Shown in pieces: positions 1 to 6,783 of a DNA stretch of 6,783 nucleotides. The translations under genes were made by a program, and so were the position numbers. How positions within the stretch are numbered: position 1 is the stretch's first letter; each line of letters begins with the position of its first letter. The DNA is taken from the NCBI GenBank assembly GCA_003532515.1, contig DOEX01000177.1, forward strand, positions 1 to 6,783. Reading direction: 5' to 3'. The notes under the pieces were generated by a model that saw only the letters and a list, made by a program, of their open reading frames with translations, ran no database searches and was not told the DNA's origin. The stretch is from Anaerolineaceae bacterium (GTDB lineage Bacteria; Chloroflexota; Anaerolineae; Anaerolineales; Anaerolineaceae).

Positions 1-1
1 G

Positions 2-949
2 AGAGATCTTCTTCTGCCACCGGTAGATGAGGAAATTGCCAATCGCATAGAAGTAGCCGGTAACCGGGCTATCCTTGCAGGTTTATCTGCAGGATTGTTC
101 ATGTCAATGTTTATGGCCTTAACCCTTTTACGTCCAATTGGAGTAACGATCGACGCGGTCAAAAAGATCTCTCAAGGTGAATTAGGTTTACGTGTTCCGC
201 TTGAGCCCTACCATGACATGGCTGAACTTGGTGAAGCGGTTAACAACATGGCAGCTGACCTTGAAAAAAATCAGCGGGTTCAAAAATTGATGATCATGGA
301 TATCACTCATGACCTGCGCACGCCGCTAAGTGTCCAAAAAGCTACAATCGAAGCCTTCGAAGACAAGGTTTATCAGTTTAATGAAGAAGGGCTTGCCGTT
401 CTTAAAAATCAAAATAGCCAGTTGATCCACCTGGTGGAAGACCTGCGTTTGCTCACACTTTCGGATGCGGAAGCTTTTATAGTACGGAAAGAACAGGTGG
501 AATTACAGGGCTATATTCAGGGGATTTTAAATAGTTTTGAAAGCATTTTTACCAAAAAAGACCTCCGGGTCGTCTTTAACCCTAATAAAGACGCTCACTT
601 TATTGACATTGACCCACATCTCATGCAGAGGGTTTTTGAAAACCTGCTTCAAAATGCCTACCAACACTCGCCTGAAGGGGGTGAGATAAGCGTAAAAATA
701 TTACGAATGATCAACCGTGCTGAAATCATAATTGCAGACCATGGGCCGGGTATCCCCGAGAGTAAACTGGAAACAATTTTCGACCGCTATTACCGGGCTA
801 AGCCTTCCACAGAAGGAATGTCAGAAGGGTTAGGGCTTGGACTGACCATCTCAAGGCGCATCGTTGAAGCCCATGGGGGCAAATTGTATGCTCGTAATTC
901 TCTCCAAAAAGGCGCGGAATTCGTGCTCGAATTACCTTATTCCACCTAA
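2..949 (+). CDS. Sensor histidine kinase, C-terminal part (5' end cut by window edge)
   Basis: This is the signalling part of a two-component membrane kinase that autophosphorylates on histidine and passes the phosphate to a response regulator. The frame is open to the left edge, so the true start and sensor region are missing; the in-frame TTG at 95 lies inside a membrane helix and is not a credible start. Numbering residues from position 2, a hydrophobic helix spans about 23-43. A HAMP linker follows (from RPIG, about 44-95), then the H box THDLRTP with phospho-acceptor His103, the N box with Asn214 and Asn218, the G1 box DHGPG (246-250), an F-box-like stretch FDRYYRA, and the G2 box GLGLGL (276-281). 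The protein ends soon after the HGGKLYARNS strand, as is normal for the family. All catalytic boxes are intact. The signal sensed is unknown. The usual partner regulator is not downstream and is presumably upstream. The architecture is certain; no specific gene name can be given. Confidence 0.95.
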   Translation, partial: RDLLLPPVDEEIANRIEVAGNRAILAGLSAGLFMSMFMALTLLRPIGVTIDAVKKISQGELGLRVPLEPYHDMAELGEAVNNMAADLEKNQRVQKLMIMDITHDLRTPLSVQKATIEAFEDKVYQFNEEGLAVLKNQNSQLIHLVEDLRLLTLSDAEAFIVRKEQVELQGYIQGILNSFESIFTKKDLRVVFNPNKDAHFIDIDPHLMQRVFENLLQNAYQHSPEGGEISVKILRMINRAEIIIADHGPGIPESKLETIFDRYYRAKPSTEGMSEGLGLGLTISRRIVEAHGGKLYARNSLQKGAEFVLELPYST

Positions 950-992
950 ACTGAAAAAGGGGGGTGATATCAATTCTAGTCGGGTGGATGGT

Positions 993-1001
993 TGGTATAA
1001 T
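993..1001 (+). promoter_or_regulatory. Candidate extended -10 promoter ahead of the EEP-glmM-mutase genes
   Basis: The bases TGGTATAAT form a perfect TATAAT (996-1001) preceded by the TGn of an extended -10 element. No good -35 hexamer sits 16-18 bases upstream (about ATTCTA at 973-978), which extended -10 promoters tolerate. A start around 1007-1009 would give a leader of about 25 bases holding the GGAG at 1025-1028. The site lies in the 84-base gap after the kinase stop, where a new transcription unit could begin. The match is seen in the sequence; activity is inferred. Confidence 0.5.
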
Positions 1002-1033
1002 TCATCATCACTTAGAAAACACTTGGAGAAACA

Positions 1034-1927
1034 ATGCTTAAATTACGCGTCATGACTCTCAACCTCGGTGGTGGTGTGAAGAATTTCACTGGATCGCCGG
1101 AGAAATCAACAGGAAAAGCCCAGGTATTGGCAGAGCTGATCAACGAAATCAATCCCGATTTTCTGGGAGTACAGGAAGTTGCTCAATATATTGATGCCGA
1201 TGGTGGACTTCACAGCATGGTTGAGCGCCTGCGCCTTGATAGCAATTTTGATCATTACTACTATGGTGAGACGCTTTCTATGAAAAAACATATGCAAATC
1301 AAGAAAGACCTAATGATCAATGGTCTTTTCAATGACTGGTGGGATTGGTCAAAGGGTAATGCTGTTTTTTCTCATCTCCCTTTTGCCCGCTTAGGCAACC
1401 CATCCAAAGATGGTGTTCCGCGCAATGTGCCCATATTTACACCCTTAAGCTATGAAGGCTCCCGTGATACCGACCCTCGTTATGTTATCCTGACTCGTTT
1501 AAAACAAGAGCCTTACCCTTTTTTTATGAACCTACACCTGACCACGTTGGTTGGGGAAAGAGGCGATCACGTTTGGTCCGAGGTGGCGGATGCAGCCAGG
1601 CTGACGCGTTCACAGCAGATCAGCCGGGTGCTAGGTTTGGTTGAAGAGCACGTTCTTTTAGCGAACCAACCCCTGATCTTGATGGGTGATTTCAATGCTG
1701 AAGTGGAGGAGTATTCACTTAAAGATATGCTCGAGCGAGACCACCAGTTTGTCCACCTTGCTCCTGTGGAAAACATTCCAACGCATGTCAGTGCTGGTGC
1801 TGTTGATCATATTTTCTTCTTCCCTGCCAAACGACTGAAGAGCTTTGAAACTCACATCATCAACTCTGAGCTGGCACACAGCGTCTCTGATCATTTACCC
1901 GTTGTGGCAGATATCGTAATCGAATAA
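1034..1927 (+). CDS. Endonuclease/exonuclease/phosphatase (EEP) family hydrolase
   Basis: This is a 297-residue protein of the metal-dependent EEP fold, whose members include DNase I, exonuclease III, sphingomyelinases and inositol phosphatases, all of which cleave phosphoester bonds. The signature residues appear in order: TLN with Asn10, QEV with metal-binding Glu48, LHL with His168, GDFN with Asp219 and Asn221, VDH with Asp258 and His259, and SDH with Asp286 and His287. The active site therefore looks complete. There is no signal peptide or membrane helix, so it is probably cytoplasmic. The region of about residues 75-115, between QEV and GNAVFSHLPF, is rich in Lys, Met and Trp and may shape substrate choice. 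The ATG at 1034 is supported by GGAG five bases upstream and because the conserved first strand (LRVMTLN) begins right after it. It lies 21 bases before the glmM-like gene and is probably co-transcribed with it. Substrate (DNA, lipid head group or sugar phosphate) cannot be decided. The family call is firm; the function is open. Confidence 0.9.
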   Translation: MLKLRVMTLNLGGGVKNFTGSPEKSTGKAQVLAELINEINPDFLGVQEVAQYIDADGGLHSMVERLRLDSNFDHYYYGETLSMKKHMQIKKDLMINGLFNDWWDWSKGNAVFSHLPFARLGNPSKDGVPRNVPIFTPLSYEGSRDTDPRYVILTRLKQEPYPFFMNLHLTTLVGERGDHVWSEVADAARLTRSQQISRVLGLVEEHVLLANQPLILMGDFNAEVEEYSLKDMLERDHQFVHLAPVENIPTHVSAGAVDHIFFFPAKRLKSFETHIINSELAHSVSDHLPVVADIVIE

Positions 1928-1948
1928 ATTGAGAAACAGGAATAATCA

Positions 1949-3412
1949 ATGACCTCAAATCGTTATTTTGGAACTGATGGGATTCGTGGCACTTTTGGCG
2001 AAGAACCAATGACGCCCGAGTTTGTTTACAGGCTTGGACTGGCTGCTGGTCAGGCACTGAGCATTGAAAATGGGAAACCGGCTGTATTTGTGATTGGCAG
2101 AGACACGCGCACATCAGGTCCTGTTCTGCAGCGTGCCCTGGCAACTGGTTTGCGGGAAAGCGGTTCACGTGTTTTAGACCTGGGCATCATCCCGACACCA
2201 GGCATTGCTTATCTGACCCATTTTGTTGGCGCAACCGCAGGCGCAGTCATCTCCGCTTCCCACAACCCTGCACCCGAAAATGGAATCAAGTTCCTTAATA
2301 GCGAGGGTATGAAGTTGTCCAAGGAGCAAGAGGAGGCAATCGAGTCTACCCTGATGACAATTAGTGTGGAGAGGTCGGAATTCGATGATGAGTGCCTTGG
2401 TGAAGCCAGCCCCCACCTTTTCCAGACTTATCTTCAAGATTTGTGCGAGAGCGTTCCAGGATTGGAACTGAGTAACCTGACTATTCTGATGGACTGCGCC
2501 AATGGTGCAGCTTGGAATGCGGGACCCGAGGTTTTTCGCCGGTTGGGTGCAAACCTGGTAGCAATCCACACTGAAAATGATGGCATCCATATCAATGTCG
2601 ACTCCGGTTCAGAATTTATGCGGTCGAAACCTGCACTTGTAGCTTCGAGATTGGCTGAAGAAAAAGCAGACCTGGCAATTGCCTTTGACGGCGATACCGA
2701 CCGGGTCATTTTGATGGATGAGCTGGGCACCCTGATTGATGGCGACCACATGCTTGCCTTGCTGGCAGAAGAACTGCACGCGCAGGACCGGCTTTTGGGG
2801 GATGCTTTGGTCACCACGGTCATGGCGAATGGCGCTTTGAGGCAATTTGCAGATCAAAAAGGTTTTACCCTATTGCAAACCCCGGTTGGAGATAAATATG
2901 TGACCGAGGAGTTGGTAACTCTTTCTGAACAACACAAAGCTGACGGCAAGCTTGGGCTGGGCGGCGAGCAAAGTGGTCATATCATCCTCCTGGATGAAAA
3001 CCATCGTACCGGGGATGGCATACGTACTGCTCTGTTTATTCTGAACATGCTAAGTGAGACACCCGGGCAAACCCTTTCACAGTTGGCAAAGCGCATCGAA
3101 AAGTTTAACCAGGTAGTGGCGTCGTGTAATGTTGCTTCGAAGATCGATTTAGCCACATTGCCTGGATTTCAAGAGCGGCTTGAGCGTATGCAAGAAGAAT
3201 TACCAGGGCTGGTACAGTGGAACTCACGCTATTCCGGTACAGAACCAAAATATCGCCTGATGCTTGAAGCAGATCAGCGCAACACCGCACAGGACGTTGC
3301 CAGGGTTGCCTGGGAGATCTGCGATTTGATCCAGGAACTAACGAACACTCCACCTGGTGCAAAAATTGAAGTTCTGAATGTCAGCCAGGGCGGCTTGATG
3401 CCAAGACCATAA
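1949..3412 (+). CDS. glmM: Phosphoglucosamine mutase (GlmM type)
   Basis: This 487-residue cytoplasmic enzyme of the alpha-D-phosphohexomutase superfamily probably converts glucosamine-6-phosphate to glucosamine-1-phosphate, on the route to UDP-GlcNAc and peptidoglycan. FGTDGIRG at residues 7-14 is the typical GlmM opening, followed by GRDTRTSG. The phosphoserine loop SASHNP has catalytic Ser104, and the metal loop DGDTDR has Asp247, Asp249 and Asp251. The sugar-binding loop is GGEQSGH, and the C-terminal phosphate-binding loop is RYSGTEP with Ser429. All four superfamily regions are present. GEQSGH favours GlmM over the phosphomannomutase/phosphoglucomutase branch, which usually has GEMSGH-like loops. 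The protein is about 40 residues longer than the usual 445, partly from a tail after the last domain ending in GGLMPRP. The ATG is supported by AGGAA six bases upstream. It sits 21 bases after the EEP gene and 30 bases before a second phosphohexomutase, suggesting one operon. Neither GlmS nor GlmU is in the window. Confidence 0.9.
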   Translation: MTSNRYFGTDGIRGTFGEEPMTPEFVYRLGLAAGQALSIENGKPAVFVIGRDTRTSGPVLQRALATGLRESGSRVLDLGIIPTPGIAYLTHFVGATAGAVISASHNPAPENGIKFLNSEGMKLSKEQEEAIESTLMTISVERSEFDDECLGEASPHLFQTYLQDLCESVPGLELSNLTILMDCANGAAWNAGPEVFRRLGANLVAIHTENDGIHINVDSGSEFMRSKPALVASRLAEEKADLAIAFDGDTDRVILMDELGTLIDGDHMLALLAEELHAQDRLLGDALVTTVMANGALRQFADQKGFTLLQTPVGDKYVTEELVTLSEQHKADGKLGLGGEQSGHIILLDENHRTGDGIRTALFILNMLSETPGQTLSQLAKRIEKFNQVVASCNVASKIDLATLPGFQERLERMQEELPGLVQWNSRYSGTEPKYRLMLEADQRNTAQDVARVAWEICDLIQELTNTPPGAKIEVLNVSQGGLMPRP

Positions 3413-3442
3413 ATTATTGCAATTTCGAGGAGACACACGCTA

Positions 3443-5992
3443 ATGACCCAATCTACACAAACCTACAAATCTCAGCTCCCTTTTGAGTTCAATCGTTTCA
3501 ACCGTGACCTGTTGGTAGCAGACCGCCCCGAAACATGGCAATCAGCCATTTCCGCTATGTCTGTTTTCCTGGATGGGGTAAAAGAACTGTTGTTAACAGA
3601 ACCCGACCTGGTTGGAAATGACCTGGTCTTGTCTTCCAGAATCTTTAGCCTGCTGTTGACTGTAGCCGCAACCGGCACCCAGGGTAGATTGGAACTTTAC
3701 AAGGGAAAAGACGAGAAAAGCCTTGCATATCAAACTCAGATAGAAGAGGAATACATTCCTCTTTCTGGTGATTTGCGACGTAAATCGATCGAGATGGCGA
3801 AATTCTACCTTCAGAACCCAGTCTTCGATTCCTTGAGAGAAGCAATTAATTGGGAAATTGAACCCTTGCTGGACAGTATGAATGACCAGCACGACCCTGA
3901 CCGCTATATGCCTTACCGCGTGATCCAGATTGGCAATATCTTTGAGCGATTTTATGCCTTCCGTTTACGAACGGCTGACCCGCTTCTACTGGGGTTGGCT
4001 GGCAAAAAAGGACTTTTACGCGAGATTTATGACCGGAAATACCTGCGCTTTGGCACTTCGGGTGTAAGGGGACGCTGGGGTAATGATTTCACTGAAACAC
4101 GTGCCCGGCAGGTGGTTCAGGCAGTTTGTGACTTCATGAATAACAAGAATGTTCCCGCATTTGTGGGAGCTGAAGACCTCTCTGGCAGAATTGTGGTTTT
4201 AGGGCACGACACCCGCCGAAACTCGGATGTGGTTACCCGCTGGGCGGCCGAAACCTGCCTGGCAAATGGTTTCCGCCTTCAGATTGGTGACCGGGATGTG
4301 CCAACGCCTGCTCTGGCGTATTACGAGACCGAAGTAGTGCCCAAGGATGACATTGCAGGTCTTATCATCGCAACTGCCAGCCATAACCCCCCGGAATGGC
4401 AGGGCATCAAATTTAACCCGCGCCTGGGCTACCCGGCACCAACCAATGTGACTGATTTTATTGCATTCCGAATCAATGAGTTGCAACTGGTCGATGAAGC
4501 TGGCGGGCGCACTGAGGTGGAAGACGCCCGTGCACGCGGTTTGGTGCAGGGTTTTGACCCCCTGGATAGCTATGTGGACTGGATCAAAAACAATGGCAAT
4601 GGCAACGCCCGGATTCCAATCGACTTTGACCGAATCAGACGTTTCTTTGCAGATAAATCCATCGTCATTGACGAAATGCACGGGTCCGGACGCGGTTATC
4701 TGACCCGCCTGGTGGGTGAAGCTGGGATTCGTTACACGGTTGTGCATGCCGAAGTTGACCCAGACCTTGGCGGGCAGGATTATGCCAACCCTGAAGAGCC
4801 TTTCAACTGGCTGCTCAAAAAGACCGTTGTCGAAACCGGTGCCCAGGTGGGGATGGGTATGGATACCGATGCCGATCGCTATGGCATTGTTGATAAAGGA
4901 GGGGTCTATTTCCGCCCGAACCAAATTTTACCCATGTTGATCCGCTATTTGGGCGTCGACCGCGGACTGGCAGGGAGGGTAATTGCCACGCAGACCGGAT
5001 CCCCGCTGATTGAAGTGCTGGCAGGTATGATCCCGGGTAACGAAGTCAACAAACCAGCTCCGGGAGCTTTACCGGGGTATATTGGTCAAAAAATCTACCA
5101 GGCTCGTCATGGTGATATTGCCACACGCGCCTTAAAAAATGCCTTTGCTGTACCGGTTGGAATTAAATACATTGAAGAAATACGACGCACTGACAATGCC
5201 TATAACAACTTGAAAGAACTACCGGAAGATTGGCGCGACCGCATTCTGATCGGTGGAGAGGAATCCAGCGGTCTGACGAGCCGTGGGCATGTGACCGACA
5301 AAGACGGACCCTGGGCGAACCTGTTGATCCTTGACATGCTGGCCTACTACGGAACGCGCGAAGAAAAACAGCTGAACAGCCTGCAGGAGATTTGGGAAGA
5401 ATTGACCCATCTGCCAGGTTTGTGGTCATCCTTTGGCACATCGAAAGACCCTAGTTCCCATGCCGGACGCTCAGATGTGGACGCACCCCTGGAAGCAAAG
5501 GAAGCGTTTATTGACTACTACCTCGATATGCCAAGAAATTTGCCAGAAACCGATCTGGAAGTTGCCGGACTTAAGATTGATTACCTGGGAGGTATCCGCT
5601 ATGAATTGGTAGAAATGCAACTTTCGGATGAGAATGGCAACGACCACTACTATTTGCGAATGCGTGCTTCGGGAACAGAGCCAATCAACCGGGTTTATAT
5701 TGAGGCTGCTGATTTGCAGACTGGTCAACGTATGATGGCAGAAGTGCTTGGCAAGTTAGAGGATATCACCGCCAAGGTTCTGCGCGATGCCCATTCATCC
5801 TGGCACTTGGTGGATATGCTGGCACAGTCTCAACTAACCCAGCTAACTTTGGCGGCTGTGAAAGAAGCCATTGCAGAAAATGGGTGGGAAGTTGCTGAAA
5901 TTGTTGGAAAGATCCAGCAAATGACCCAGTCACTCGAAAAACGCAATCGCAAAGTCATTGGAGCTTGGGAAAATGCGTTGGGAGACGAATAG
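3443..5992 (+). CDS. Phosphoglucomutase/phosphomannomutase family protein with long N- and C-terminal extensions
   Basis: This 849-residue protein is a second alpha-D-phosphohexomutase, probably interconverting glucose-1-phosphate and glucose-6-phosphate in the cytoplasm. The mutase core begins near RFGTSGVRG (from residue 202). It continues with GHDTRRNSD, the catalytic loop TASHNPP with Ser313, the metal loop DTDADR with Asp474, Asp476 and Asp478, the sugar loop GGEESSG (604-610), and the phosphate loop RASGTEP (741-747). GEESSG followed by TDKDG, and NPP after the catalytic serine, resemble glucose-specific phosphoglucomutase (Pgm) more than GlmM; this is an inference from motifs. Bacterial family members usually have 450-580 residues. 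Here about 200 residues precede the core and about 80 follow it. The N-terminal segment looks soluble and largely helical, with no signal peptide, and I recognise no domain in it. The ATG is supported by GAGGAG ten bases upstream. It follows the glmM-like gene by 30 bases. The superfamily call is certain; substrate and extension roles are not. Confidence 0.9.
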   Translation: MTQSTQTYKSQLPFEFNRFNRDLLVADRPETWQSAISAMSVFLDGVKELLLTEPDLVGNDLVLSSRIFSLLLTVAATGTQGRLELYKGKDEKSLAYQTQIEEEYIPLSGDLRRKSIEMAKFYLQNPVFDSLREAINWEIEPLLDSMNDQHDPDRYMPYRVIQIGNIFERFYAFRLRTADPLLLGLAGKKGLLREIYDRKYLRFGTSGVRGRWGNDFTETRARQVVQAVCDFMNNKNVPAFVGAEDLSGRIVVLGHDTRRNSDVVTRWAAETCLANGFRLQIGDRDVPTPALAYYETEVVPKDDIAGLIIATASHNPPEWQGIKFNPRLGYPAPTNVTDFIAFRINELQLVDEAGGRTEVEDARARGLVQGFDPLDSYVDWIKNNGNGNARIPIDFDRIRRFFADKSIVIDEMHGSGRGYLTRLVGEAGIRYTVVHAEVDPDLGGQDYANPEEPFNWLLKKTVVETGAQVGMGMDTDADRYGIVDKGGVYFRPNQILPMLIRYLGVDRGLAGRVIATQTGSPLIEVLAGMIPGNEVNKPAPGALPGYIGQKIYQARHGDIATRALKNAFAVPVGIKYIEEIRRTDNAYNNLKELPEDWRDRILIGGEESSGLTSRGHVTDKDGPWANLLILDMLAYYGTREEKQLNSLQEIWEELTHLPGLWSSFGTSKDPSSHAGRSDVDAPLEAKEAFIDYYLDMPRNLPETDLEVAGLKIDYLGGIRYELVEMQLSDENGNDHYYLRMRASGTEPINRVYIEAADLQTGQRMMAEVLGKLEDITAKVLRDAHSSWHLVDMLAQSQLTQLTLAAVKEAIAENGWEVAEIVGKIQQMTQSLEKRNRKVIGAWENALGDE

Positions 5993-6019
5993 CACGTTGT
6001 TGTTCTGAAAAAGGCGAAC

Positions 6020-6034
6020 TGTCATTCGGAGCGA
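6020..6034 (+). repeat. Partial direct copy of the repeat end
   Basis: The stretch TGTCATTCGGAGCGA matches the left end of the palindromic element that starts 22 bases later (TGTCATTCTGAGTGA) at 13 of 15 positions. It looks like a decayed or truncated second copy, inserted head to tail. No matching inverted arm of its own is visible. Confidence 0.6.
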
Positions 6035-6041
6035 CACATTC

Positions 6042-6132
6042 TGTCATTCTGAGTGAAGCGAAGAATCTTGTCGCTCATGGTCAAGATACTTCGCACTCGA
6101 AGAGTCCTGCGGAACTAAAGCTCAGGATGACA
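6042..6132. repeat. 91-base imperfect palindromic repeat (REP/MITE-like)
   Basis: The outer arms TGTCATTCTGAG (6042-6053) and CTCAGGATGACA (6121-6132) pair at 11 of 12 positions, with the odd one a possible G-U in RNA. Inside, GCGAAGAATCTTG (6058-6070) pairs with CAAGATACTTCGC (6082-6094) at 12 of 13 around an 11-base loop. The extra bases of the right arm hold a small side hairpin, AGTCC (6103-6107) with GGAACT (6111-6116), with one bulged A. The TGTCATTCTGAG...GAAGAATCT pattern resembles a dispersed intergenic repeat that I recall from Chloroflexota and other environmental genomes; this is memory, not a search. There is no coding potential, no clear target-site duplication, and no T-run directly after it, so a rho-independent terminator is unlikely. 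The rest of the 184-base gap holds only the partial copy and the ribosome binding site of the next gene. Confidence 0.75.
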
Positions 6133-6176
6133 ATGTAGCTAACCAAAATTGTTTTTAGCAGTAGATAGGTGGAACA

Positions 6177-6665
6177 ATGGTCAGTCTTAATTCACTCGGG
6201 CAAGAATTTGAAGCATTAATGGATGAGGTTGATTTCTATTTTGACCGGGAAACAGAAAAGGTTGTTTTTGTCGACACTTATAATTACAATTTCGATGAAG
6301 ATGACGAAGATGTATTTGATGGCGATGACGAAGATGATGATGAAGAGTCCGTTGATGAAGAATTTCTTTATAACCAAACTCTGAATCAACAGATCAAGAC
6401 CGAGCCTGGTAGATTTGTTCAGCTTCCCAGTAAGTACGAGATAAACGAATGGCAGATCATGTCAGATTTTGTTGATGATAGGCCAGATGGGGAGCGGAAA
6501 GAAATCCTGCAGGATTCAATCCATGGCAAAGGCGCTTTTCGAATGTTCAGAAACATGATTGAGCGCTTCGACTTATTGGAAGATTGGTACAGATTTAAAG
6601 CTGCTGCCTATCGCGAAAAAGCCCGCGAATGGTGCGAAGAGAACGACATCGAATACACTGAATAG
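6177..6665 (+). CDS. UPF0158 family protein with a strongly acidic tract
   Basis: This is a 162-residue soluble protein of uncharacterised family UPF0158. The family look is seen in the N-terminal part (FEALMDEVDFYFDRETEKVVFV, 11-32, equivalent to the family's 'DE..YYLDRETGEVV' start). It is also seen in the C-terminal half: RFVQLPS, a short helix around the IMSDFV stretch, HGKGAFRMFRN, then WYRFKAAAYREKAREWCEENDI, which is the family's typical ending. Between them, residues 40-62 contain 18 Asp or Glu out of 23, encoded by GAT/GAC/GAA runs at 6294-6362. A 13-base string, GATGACGAAGATG, occurs twice there (6300-6312 and 6324-6336), 24 bases apart and in frame. The ATG is supported by AGGTGG four bases upstream and by family-like residues close after it. 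There are no signal or membrane segments. The gene stands alone after a palindromic repeat and probably has its own promoter, though I could not identify one. The family's molecular function is unknown to me. Confidence 0.85.
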   Translation: MVSLNSLGQEFEALMDEVDFYFDRETEKVVFVDTYNYNFDEDDEDVFDGDDEDDDEESVDEEFLYNQTLNQQIKTEPGRFVQLPSKYEINEWQIMSDFVDDRPDGERKEILQDSIHGKGAFRMFRNMIERFDLLEDWYRFKAAAYREKAREWCEENDIEYTE

Positions 6666-6783
6666 TCACAGATACGACTAAACGTAGAGGGGCTTGAGTC
6701 CATCTGCATTATATGGATGCCAACATACTTTAGAACCCAAGTCTTACCGGTTTAAAAAAATTGCTCATCGTTCATCTAGCCAA
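6666..6783. other. Right-end non-coding stretch, no gene seen
   Basis: No convincing reading frame or RNA gene is visible. A weak inverted repeat, CTTGAGT (6693-6699) with ACCCAAG (6735-6741), six of seven pairs, encloses a small CCAT/ATGG stem (6700-6703 with 6713-6716). A run of seven A follows at 6754-6760, but there is no T-run on the + strand, so I do not call a terminator. Confidence 0.5.

Noticed and set aside
95..949. Kinase gene starting at the TTG at 95
   Set aside because: The frame is open to the left edge and the TTG lies inside the transmembrane helix before HAMP; the gene clearly begins outside the window.
4199..4924. Long 241-codon reading frame on the minus strand inside the second mutase gene
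   Set aside because: It lies wholly inside a gene whose catalytic motifs are intact on the + strand, and its translation shows no recognisable domain.
6020..6132. CRISPR array or tandem repeat array
   Set aside because: There are only two related direct units, one partial, and no regular spacers; the structure is palindromic.
6138..6159. GCTAA...TTAGC hairpin with T-run before the UPF0158 gene
   Set aside because: It has only five A/T-rich pairs, and the T-run is part of the loop and stem instead of following it.
6689..6745. Possible terminator after the UPF0158 gene
   Set aside because: The stem has a mismatch, relies on several G-U pairs, has a long interrupted loop, and is not followed by a T-run.

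Overview
The window holds four complete genes and one gene cut by the left edge, all on the + strand, in moderate-GC DNA with dense, short-gap bacterial spacing. A member of the Chloroflexota (Anaerolineae-like) is my best guess at the host. It rests on recalled resemblance for the very long phosphoglucomutase-type protein, the UPF0158 protein and a TGTCATTCTGAG-type dispersed palindrome. No marker gene fixes the taxonomy, so treat the guess as weak.

Layout. Positions 1-949 hold the C-terminal part of a membrane sensor histidine kinase (last transmembrane helix, HAMP, HisKA, HATPase_c); its start and its probable response regulator lie off the left edge. An 84-base gap (950-1033) contains a good extended -10 promoter candidate. 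It is followed by a compact three-gene run with gaps of 21 and 30 bases: an endonuclease/exonuclease/phosphatase (EEP) fold hydrolase (1034-1927), a GlmM-type phosphoglucosamine mutase (1949-3412) and an 849-residue phosphoglucomutase/phosphomannomutase-superfamily protein (3443-5992) with large extra N- and C-terminal segments. The 184-base gap 5993-6176 is mostly a 91-base imperfect palindrome, preceded by a partial direct copy of its end. A UPF0158-family protein with a very acidic tract follows (6177-6665). The last 118 bases hold no gene that I can see.

How the genes fit together. The two adjacent alpha-D-phosphohexomutases make hexose-1-phosphates. The first probably makes glucosamine-1-phosphate for UDP-GlcNAc and the cell wall. 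The second probably interconverts glucose-1-phosphate and glucose-6-phosphate for glycogen or nucleotide-sugar supply. Their tight spacing suggests co-transcription, probably from the promoter before the EEP gene. The EEP protein's substrate cannot be read from the sequence. The kinase and the UPF0158 gene look like separate transcription units.

I found no clear new multi-gene system. The items most worth a second look are the unassigned domain of about 200 residues fused to the second mutase, the side-by-side pairing of two mutase subfamilies with an EEP hydrolase, and the structured repeat before the UPF0158 gene.
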